This document shows positions 57,378-64,000 of a stretch of DNA of 64,000 nucleotides, piece by piece (position 1 is the first letter of the stretch; each line of letters begins with the position of its first letter). This DNA comes from CAVONB01 sp963697205. GTDB lineage: Bacteria; Pseudomonadota; Alphaproteobacteria; Rhizobiales; Hyphomicrobiaceae. The notes beneath the pieces were generated by a model. It had not been told where the DNA came from, did not search any database, and saw only the letters and a list, made by a program, of their open reading frames with translations. The translations under genes and the position numbers were made by a program. Where the stretch lies: assembly GCA_963697205.1 (NCBI GenBank), contig CAVONB010000015.1, positions 1 through 64,000 on the forward strand, read 5' to 3'.

Positions 57378-58301
57378 TCAGTCGTGCGAACCGTCTTCGC
57401 TCGGGCCGCCTTCTGCCAGTGCGGCAGGTGCCGCCTCGCCCTCGCCCTGAGGCTCGGAGCGCGGACGACGCACGGGGCGTTTGAGGAAATCGGGCTGCTG
57501 ATCGCCATTCGCACCGAAGCGGTCACGGCGACGGCGGGCCGGGCCTTCGCCACGCTCGGCGCGTTCGGGACGGTCGCCCCGGTCGGCGCGTTCGGGACGT
57601 TCCGCCCGCTCGGTCCGTTCGGGGCGCGGGGCGGTCTCGGCATGACTGCCGTTGGCGCCGTTGACCACGGGCTGCACATCGCCCTGGACGGGGAAAGCAA
57701 CATCGGGCTGGCGATCGCTCATCTGCGCGCGCGGCTCGCGGTCGCGATGCTGGCGATGCTCGTGACGGCGCTGACGCTCCTCATAGCGATGGCTGCGATC
57801 GGGACGGTCGCCACGGTCACGGTCACGGTCGCGGTCGCGACCCTCACGCTGCTCGCCGCGCTCGGGCCGGTCGCCACTCATGGAGGGCTGATGCTCGAAA
57901 CCGCGCGTCATCGGCTGCTGACCGCCGCCCATGTCCGGCGCGTAATCGTCGCCGTCATCGCCAAATTCTTCGTCCGGGCCCATCGGCGAGCCGAAGCGAC
58001 CGCCGCCCATCCCGGCGGTGACGACCTCGCCGCCGCCTTGCTGGAACTGCTGTTCGCGGTAGGCCATGATGATGCGGTTGTAGTGCTCGGCGTGCTGCAG
58101 ATAGTTCTCCGCCAGCACGGGATCGTCGGAAGCCAGGGCGTCGCGGGCCAGCGACATGTACTTCTCAGCGATATGGGCCGGGGTTCCGCGGATCTTCACA
58201 TCCGGCCCGTTCGACTCGAAGCTGCGCGTCAGCGGGTTGCTGGGGCCCTTGCGGCTGCGACCGCGATTGCGCCTATTCTGATGATGATGTCCCTGCCTCA
58301 T
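57378..58301 (-). CDS. DUF4167 protein with long Arg/Asp/Glu-rich tail
   Basis: 307 residues from ATG 58301 (MRQGHHHQNRRNRGRSRKGP). Residues about 20-85 are the DUF4167 core (PLTRSFESNGPDVKIRGTPA, HIAEKYMSLARDALASDDPV, LAENYLQHAEHYNRIIMAYR). The rest is low complexity, mixing RDRDRDR, ERTERAERPERAD and GDRPERAER strings, so disordered and highly charged, as in RNA-binding or condensate-forming proteins. This position after prmC is conserved in Rhizobiales. Longer leftward-open frames starting at 58520 would read through a tandem repeat and are not preferred. Confidence 0.85.
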   Translation of the reverse strand: MRQGHHHQNRRNRGRSRKGPSNPLTRSFESNGPDVKIRGTPAHIAEKYMSLARDALASDDPVLAENYLQHAEHYNRIIMAYREQQFQQGGGEVVTAGMGGGRFGSPMGPDEEFGDDGDDYAPDMGGGQQPMTRGFEHQPSMSGDRPERGEQREGRDRDRDRDRGDRPDRSHRYEERQRRHEHRQHRDREPRAQMSDRQPDVAFPVQGDVQPVVNGANGSHAETAPRPERTERAERPERADRGDRPERAERGEGPARRRRDRFGANGDQQPDFLKRPVRRPRSEPQGEGEAAPAALAEGGPSEDGSHD

Positions 58302-58924
58302 GGGCTCCCGATCTCGGTTGTTGGCAAGCGTGTGGGCGACGTTCGTCCCGTCAAGCTTCGTTGCGTCGTCGCGTGCTCTCGCCTCAAGCGAATTTGCGCA
58401 AGCCCGCGAAGCCTTTTCTTGCTCGTGCTTCCAGTCGTGCTTCTCATCGGAAAACCGCTTCACACTTTTCCGGAAGCACTCGTTCCTCTGGTCGTGCTTC
58501 TCATCGGAAAACCGCTTCACACTTTTCCGGAAGCACTCCTGGCCATCCCGTGTCCCTATGCCCGCTTATGCGCCGCGATCCGGCGCCCACATACGATTTT
58601 CCACATCGAGACGAAGCTGCGGCTCATGCTCAAGCCACGCTACATCGCCGCTCAGATCACAGTCTCGTAGTGCCCGGACGACAGCGCTACGCCTGATCGG
58701 AAAATGGCGTCTGCGATCGGTGCTTGCGGTGCCGGTCGGCCTCGAGCCGCAGATGGGTTCACCCCGGCACAACGACCGGGAACAAACCTTCCGGCTTCGC
58801 AGCTTCGCTGAGCGTGGATCGACAACGCCTCATCGGCGCCTCTAAAATCCCGCGCACAATCCAATCCGCCCAGCACGACAGTAGCTCGCGGCGCCCCCGC
58901 TGCCAAGGACTATTCCCCGGCGAT
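58302..58924. other. Intergenic region with tandem repeat
   Basis: About 620 bases between DUF4167 and prmC, both leftward. Open frames are short and lack a ribosome binding site. It contains two tandem copies of a 47-base element (58434-58537) and is likely to hold the DUF4167 promoter. Confidence 0.5.
58434..58537. repeat. Two tandem copies of a 47-base palindromic repeat
   Basis: Positions 58434-58480 and 58491-58537 are identical, ten bases apart (period 57). Each copy holds an inverted repeat CGGAAAA-11 bases-TTTTCCG. Similar GGAAAACCGCTTCACACTTTT strings are, from memory, common in the intergenic DNA of Rhizobiales genomes. They lie upstream of the DUF4167 start and could form two hairpins in its leader or be a transcription-linked repeat. 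Confidence 0.75.
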
Positions 58925-59830
58925 TTAACCAGCTGCGACAAAAATCACACACCGGTCGTGTCCGGACAGATCGCGCCGCGGTGCACATGGGGTCAGCCCC
59001 GGCGATCCGGCCGCGACGATGGCGGTCACGTCAGCGGCCTGGCCGGCGCCCACCTCCAGCAGCACCACGCCGCGCGGTGCCATCCGCCCCAGGTCGACGG
59101 CCAGGGCACGGTAGATGTCGAGGCCGTCGGGTCCGCCATCCAGTGCCAGGCGCGGGTCGAACCCGGCCACCTCGGGCTCCAGCGCCGCGATTTCGGCCGC
59201 CGGGATGTAGGGCGGATTGGCGACGATCAGATCGAAGGGCCCGCTCAAGCCGTCCGCCGCGCTGCGCGCCGTGAATTCGGCCCGCGCGGACACACCCAGT
59301 GCCGCGGCGTTCGCCGCAGCCACGGCGAGCGCTTGCGGGCTGACGTCGGTGCCGAGGCCGGTGGCAAGCGGCAGTTCGGCGAGCAGGGTGACCAGCAGGC
59401 AGCCGGTGCCGGTGCCGATGTCCAGAATGCGGATCGGGCGCTGGCGCCAGCCGCGCGTGTCGGCCAGGGCCAGAGCGGCCTCGATCAGCGTCTCGGTATC
59501 CGGTCGGGGATCGAGGGTGGCGGGTGTGACGATGAAGTCGCGTCCCCAGAAGGCACGACGGCCGAGGATGCGGGCGACGGGCTCGCGGCCGACGCGCCGT
59601 GCCGCCGCGTCCGCCAGACGCGCGGCGGCGGCGGTGTCCAGAATCGTGTCGGGCGCGGCGATCAGCCGGTGCGCCGCGACGCCGGCGGTGGCGGCGACGA
59701 GGCGGCGCGCGTCGGCGTTGGGGTCTTCGATCCCAGCCTCGCGAAGCCGGCCGGCGAGCCAGCGGATGGCCGAGGACAACGTGAGCGGCGCCGGCATGGG
59801 AGGTGGCAAGGTTGCGCGCGTGTCAGGCAT
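58925..59830 (-). CDS. prmC: Peptide chain release factor N5-glutamine methyltransferase
   Basis: 301 residues from ATG 59830 (MPDTRATLPPPMP), which lies within the last codons of prfA, so the two overlap by eight bases. It methylates the GGQ Gln of release factors 1 and 2. Motif I is ILDIGTGTGCLLVTLLAELP, the catalytic NPPY is in DLIVANPPYIPAAEI, and the N-terminal helical domain (RLREAGIEDPNADARRLVAA) contacts the release factor. The last 20 residues (LSGHDRCVIFVAAG) are normal. Confidence 0.95.
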   Translation of the reverse strand: MPDTRATLPPPMPAPLTLSSAIRWLAGRLREAGIEDPNADARRLVAATAGVAAHRLIAAPDTILDTAAAARLADAAARRVGREPVARILGRRAFWGRDFIVTPATLDPRPDTETLIEAALALADTRGWRQRPIRILDIGTGTGCLLVTLLAELPLATGLGTDVSPQALAVAAANAAALGVSARAEFTARSAADGLSGPFDLIVANPPYIPAAEIAALEPEVAGFDPRLALDGGPDGLDIYRALAVDLGRMAPRGVVLLEVGAGQAADVTAIVAAGSPGLTPCAPRRDLSGHDRCVIFVAAG

Positions 59831-60905
59831 GACGCTCCAGCGCAGCGAGCCGGCTCGCCTGATCCTCGGTGACGAGGGCATCGATCATCTCGTCGAGGCC
59901 GCTGCCTTCGATGACCTGGGGCAGCTTGTGGAGCGTCAGGTTGATGCGGTGATCGGTGACGCGGCCCTGGGGGAAGTTGTAGGTGCGAATGCGCTGCGAG
60001 CGGTCGCCCGAGCCGACCTGGTCCTTGCGCTGCTGGGCGCGCTCGTCGGCGGCCTTCTGGCGCTCCAGCTCGTAGACGCGCGAGCGCAGCACCTGCATGG
60101 CGAGGCGTCGGTTCTGGTGCTGGGACTTCTCAGCCGACACGACCATGATGCCGGTCGGCAAGTGCGTGATGCGCACGGCGGATTCGGTCTTGTTGACGTG
60201 CTGGCCGCCGGCGCCGCCCGCACGCATGGTGTCGATGCGGATGTCCTCGGGCTTAATGTCGAGATCGACCTCCTCGGCCTCGGGAAGAACGGCGACGGTG
60301 GCGGCGGATGTGTGGATGCGGCCGCCAGCCTCGGTGGCGGGAATGCGCTGGACGCGGTGGACACCCGACTCGAATTTCAAGCGCGCATAAACCCCCTGGC
60401 CGACGATCGAGGCGATGATCTCCTTCAAGCCGCCGAGGTCGTTTTCTGAGAGCGAGATGATCTCCGTCTTCCAGCCGTGCAGGTCGGCGTAGCGGGTGTA
60501 CATGCGGAAGAGATCGGCGGCGAACAAGGCCGCCTCGTCGCCGCCCGTGCCCGCCCGCACCTCGAGGATGACGCTGCGGTCGTCGGCGGCGTCCTTGGGC
60601 AGGAGGCGGATCATCAAGTCGCGGTTGAGCGCCTCCAGGCGCGGCTCCAAGGCCTCGCGCTCCTCGCGGGCCAGCGCGGCCATCTCCCTGTCGGTCGCAG
60701 GATCGGCAATCAGCTCGTCGAGGTCGGCCGCCTCGGCCTCCGCCGTGCGCAACTCGCGGATGGCGGCGACGACGGGGTCCAGCTCGGCGAATTCCTTCGA
60801 CAGCTTAGCGAACGCGGCCTGGCCAACGCCGGCATTGAGCTCGGACTGCACGGCGTCCCAGCGCATGACCAGGCGATCGAGTTTGTCTGCGGGAAGGGCG
60901 CTCAT
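59823..60905 (-). CDS. prfA: Peptide chain release factor 1
   Basis: 360 residues from ATG 60905 (MSALPADKLDRLVMRWDAV). Recognises UAG and UAA and releases the peptide. The anticodon-like PxT region and the catalytic AGGAGGQHVNKTESAV (GGQ) with RIHTSAATVAVLPEAEEVDL are present, as is GVHRVQRIPATEA. A longer frame from 61094 adds an improbable Pro/Ala-rich leader. In the conserved run lysC-ptsP-prfA-prmC; prmC overlaps its end. Confidence 0.96.
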   Translation of the reverse strand: MSALPADKLDRLVMRWDAVQSELNAGVGQAAFAKLSKEFAELDPVVAAIRELRTAEAEAADLDELIADPATDREMAALAREEREALEPRLEALNRDLMIRLLPKDAADDRSVILEVRAGTGGDEAALFAADLFRMYTRYADLHGWKTEIISLSENDLGGLKEIIASIVGQGVYARLKFESGVHRVQRIPATEAGGRIHTSAATVAVLPEAEEVDLDIKPEDIRIDTMRAGGAGGQHVNKTESAVRITHLPTGIMVVSAEKSQHQNRRLAMQVLRSRVYELERQKAADERAQQRKDQVGSGDRSQRIRTYNFPQGRVTDHRINLTLHKLPQVIEGSGLDEMIDALVTEDQASRLAALERHA

Positions 60906-61188
60906 GGGTGGCGGTGCACGTACCGGTGTTGGCGTGGTCGAGGACTCGGGCGACGGCTGCGGGCTATTTTCGCTTGCGGCGCGCGGCGCCTTCAGCGGGG
61001 CGGCCGCTTGTGCTTGCGCTTGGGTTACCCACCAGCAGCCGCGCTGGCCGGGCCGCCTTGCGGCCTGTCGGCTTGGATTCCGTCGAATTGGCAAGTGCTA
61101 TAGGCCGAAAGGCCGGCAACGGGCAATGGCGATCACGGCCCACAGCCGTCCCCCCAGCCAATCACGCCCCAGCGTCCGGCGTGCGCGA

Positions 61189-63455
61189 TCAGATTTCGAC
61201 GCTGTCGCCCTCGGCGAAGCGCAGAAGCTCGGCGCGCACATCGACCGCGCCACCCTCGAGCAGTTCGGCGAGCCGCTGGGCGATCCGTCCGACATCGAGC
61301 GACAGGACCATCGCCTTGACCGGACCAATTGCCGAGGGCGCCATGGAGATGGAGCGGAAGCCGAGACCGATCAAGGCCATGGCCTCCAGCGGGCGTGCGG
61401 CCATCTCGCCACACAGATTGACCGGCACCCGGTGACGGCGGCCGGCATCGACGATGTCGCGCAGCGCTCTCAACGCCGGCTGGCACAGCGGATCGTAGCG
61501 GCCGGCCACGCGGCCGTTGGTGCGATCGGCGGCGAACAGGAACTGCATGAGGTCGTTGCTGCCGACCGACACGAAGTCGACCGTGCGCATGAGATCGTCG
61601 AGCTGATAGAGCAGGCTCGGCACCTCGACCATCGCGCCGATGCGCACGACGTCGGGCACCGGCGTGCCGCGTTTGCGGGCGATGTCCAACTCGCGTTCGA
61701 CAAGCTCGCGAGCCGCGATCATCTCGGCGGCGACCGACACCATCGGGATCATCAAGTTCAGGGTCGCGGTTCCGGTGGCGCGGATGAGGGCGCGCACCTG
61801 GGTGCGCAGCAGCGCGGGCCGATCGAGCGACATGCGGATCGCCCGCCAGCCCAGCGCCGGGTTTTCCTCCTTCGGCTGGCGCAGGTAGGGCAGCACCTTG
61901 TCGCCGCCGACGTCGAGGGCGCGAAACACCACCGGCCGGTCGCCGGCCTGAGCCAGCACGGCCTTGTAGTGCTCCACCTGCCGCTCGAGGCGCGGCAACG
62001 TCGCCGACAGCATGAACTGAAGCTCGGTGCGGAAGAGGCCGACACCGTCCGCACCGGATTCCTCCAGATGCGGCATGTCGACGAGCAGGCCGGCGTTGAT
62101 GTTGAGCGAGATCGACTCGCCGTCCTTGGTGACGGCCGGCGTATCCGCGCAGCGCCTGGTACTTCTGCTGCCGGCGGGCGCGGAAGCGGACCTTGTCGGA
62201 ATAGGAGGCGATGACATCGGGCGATGGGCGGATGTGGAGCTGGCCCGACTTCCGCATCGATGATCAGCGCGTCACCCGTGGCGACACGTTCGACGACGCC
62301 GGCGGCCTGGCCGAGTGCGGCAATGCCCAGCGCCTTGGCGACGATCGCGACGTGGCTCTGGCCGCTGCCATCCTCGACGACGAGGCCCCTGCAGCTTGCT
62401 GCGGTCGTAGTCGATGAGCTCGGCCGGGCCCATGGTGCGCGCGATCAGAATGGTGTCGGGCGGCAGATCGGATTGCGCCATGTTGCCGAGCGAACGGCCG
62501 GCGAGAACGCGCAGCAGGCGATCCGACAGGTCGTCGAGATCGCGCTGACGCTCGGTCCAGAAGGGATCGTTCTGGCGCAACATGCGCACGCGCATGGAGT
62601 TCTGCACGCGCTCGACGGCGGCCTCGGCGGTCAGGCCCTCGGACACCGCGTCGTTGCAGGCGCTTCAGCCAGCCGCGGTCGTGGGCGAACATGCGGTAGG
62701 CCTCGAGCACATCGCGGTGCTCGCCGGCGCGCGACAGGCGCTCCTGGCCCAGCATCTCGTCGATGGCGATGCGCAGCTCCTTGATCGCCTTGTCGAGCCG
62801 CTCGCGTTCGTGCTCGGGGTCCTCGGCCAGCAGCTTGGTGACGACGACGCGCGGCTCGTGCAGGACGGCGTGGCCCAGCGCGATGCCGTCGGAGATCGGC
62901 TCGCCGCGGATCGACGCCGACAGCGTGCGGTTCATCTCGATGGCGGTGCCGGCACCAGCCACCGCGCCGGAGACGAGATGCTCGGCGACCACCATGGCGG
63001 TGGTCTCCAGGATCTCGACGTCCTCCTCGGTGTATTCCTTGTGCGTGCGGTTCTGGACGACGAGCACGCCGAGGACCTCGCCGGCGCGCAGGATCGGCAC
63101 GGCCAGAAGCGAGTGATAGATTTCCTCGCCCGTCTCCGGCCGGTAGGAGAAGGCGGGATGATGCTGGGCGTTGGGCTCGTTCATGGGGGCAGCGAGCTCG
63201 GCGCAGCGGCCGACCAGACCCTCGCCGCGCTTCAGGCGCGTGTTGTGCACGGCGGCCTGCTGCAGGCCCTTCGGTCGCAAACAGCTCCAGCGAGCCATCC
63301 TGCCGCTTGAGATAGATCGAGCAGACCTCGGCCACCATCAGGCCGGCGATCTGACGCACGATCTTGTCCAGGCGCGACTGTCCGTCGCCCGGCTCGGCCA
63401 TCATCTCGCGCAGGCGCCGCATAATGATCCTGAGTACGGACTCGGGCGGCTTCAT
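61189..63455 (-). CDS. ptsP: PTS enzyme I Ntr, PtsP (several frameshifts)
   Basis: First kinase of the nitrogen phosphotransfer system, about 755 residues when joined. A GAF domain opens it (LDKIVRQIAGLMVAEVCSIY, HSLLAVPILRAGEVLGVLVV, NRTHKEYTEEDVEILE), then the PEP-utilising part with ISDGIALGHAVLHEP, the phosphohistidine loop GSGQSHVAIVAKALGIA (active His intact), and the PEP-binding barrel (GVGLFRTELQFM, FRALDVGGDKVLPYL, VGSNDLMQFLFAADRTN, NLCGEMAARPLEAMALIGLG). Frames change near 63275, 62655, 62390, 62250 and 62150. It passes phosphate to NPr. Lies between lysC and prfA, the usual order. Confidence 0.93.
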
Positions 63456-63664
63456 CCTGGGGTCGTCACCTCGTCTACCAAAGTTCAGTCAATCTCGGCC
63501 CTGCCTGATCGCGCCCGCCACGGCGCGCCGGATCACCGCCGACTACGAGCGGACGGCGGCAAGACTTGCGGCTCTGCTGACCGGCGGCCCTTTGCGGAGA
63601 GAATACCTTTACTGGTCCCGATCGCGAAGGCCGCTGGCCATGCGGCACTGCAATAGACGTTTCC

Positions 63665-64000
63665 TCAGGCCTGCTCGAGACCATAGAGCGCGTGCAGCGT
63701 CCGCACGGCCAGTTCGGCATAGGCGGCATCGATAAGCACGCTGATTTTGATCTCGGAGGTCGAGATGGCAAGGATATTGATGCCTTTTTCGGCCAAAGCC
63801 TTGAACATTTTGGCGGCGACGCCGGCATGGCTGCGCATGCCGATGCCGACGACGGACACCTTGACGACGTCCGCCGACGCTTTGACGTCGAAATAACCGA
63901 TCGCCGCCTTGGCCGCCTTCAACACTTCGAGCGTGCGCGGCAGTTCGGAGGCCTGCACGGTGAATGTCATGTCGGTCGACTTGCCGTCCGGCGTGACGTT
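63665..64000 (-). CDS. lysC: Aspartate kinase, C-terminal ACT part (cut by window edge)
   Basis: About 111 residues of the C-terminus. KSTDMTFTVQASELPRTLEV, VVKVSVVGIGMRSHAGVAAK, MFKALAEKGINILAISTSEI and ISVLIDAAYAELAVRTLHAL are the regulatory ACT domains of aspartate kinase, with the allosteric Ser/Thr-x-x-x-I region intact. The catalytic domain lies beyond the right edge. It makes aspartyl phosphate for lysine, threonine and methionine. Next gene in the same direction is ptsP, 209 bases downstream. Confidence 0.93.
   Translation of the reverse strand, partial: NVTPDGKSTDMTFTVQASELPRTLEVLKAAKAAIGYFDVKASADVVKVSVVGIGMRSHAGVAAKMFKALAEKGINILAISTSEIKISVLIDAAYAELAVRTLHALYGLEQA

Overview
The window reads as a GC-rich alphaproteobacterial chromosome, most likely order Hyphomicrobiales (Rhizobiales). 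The reasons are the F1 ATP synthase order atpH-atpA-atpG-atpD-atpC with priA and a transaldolase-like gene nearby, the run lysC-ptsP-prfA-prmC-DUF4167, the etfB-etfA-3-hydroxyacyl-CoA dehydrogenase group, and palindromic intergenic repeats of the rhizobial type. No rRNA, tRNA, CRISPR array, insertion sequence or prophage was recognised.

Positions 1-20.6 kb form an exopolysaccharide or capsule locus. Leftward, reading from 13.9 kb down to the left edge, lie a small secreted protein, an O-antigen-ligase-type membrane protein, a polyprenyl-phosphate sugar transferase, a UDP-glucuronate decarboxylase, galE, two FkbM methyltransferases, a fucosyltransferase-like gene, a family 2 glycosyltransferase, an ABC exporter, a polysaccharide pyruvyl transferase, a SAM methyltransferase and the first codons of another family 2 glycosyltransferase. 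Rightward lie the assembly and export genes: a PHP-type tyrosine phosphatase, a Wza-like export lipoprotein, a Wzc-like chain-length protein fused to a BY-kinase with a Gly-Tyr tail, a J-domain-like protein, and a membrane-anchored repeat protein. Together they would make nucleotide sugars, build a lipid-linked repeat, modify it, flip or polymerise it and export it under tyrosine-phosphorylation control.

Positions 21-33.8 kb hold an HTH/SAM-fold protein paired with a methylenetetrahydrofolate-reductase-like gene, the electron-transfer-flavoprotein/dehydrogenase group with a decayed duplicate of the dehydrogenase 3' end, a rhomboid protease, a PduO-type cobalamin adenosyltransferase, a twin-TM protein, an EnvC-like factor, a CtpA protease with a clear terminator, and two RppH-type Nudix hydrolases. 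Positions 33.9-39.2 kb hold the F1 ATP synthase operon, interrupted by a small CPFCG-motif gene. Positions 39.5-58.3 kb hold transporters, an alpha/beta-hydrolase-OsmC fusion, priA, a GSCFA/SGNH pair, a transaldolase-like aldolase, an SPFH protein, two small secreted proteins, an orphan histidine kinase, a nitroreductase, an HTH-GrlR-like regulator, rimM and a DUF4167 gene. Positions 58.9-64 kb hold prmC, prfA, ptsP and the 3' end of lysC.

Many genes, including atpD, atpG, etfA and ptsP, are broken by apparent one-base shifts while the protein sequence carries on in another frame. Because indispensable genes are hit as often as accessory ones, I treat these as indel errors in the assembly and give each gene its whole span. 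Boundaries of such genes were rebuilt by eye, and the rebuilt ends often fall on ATGA or TGATG overlaps, which supports them.
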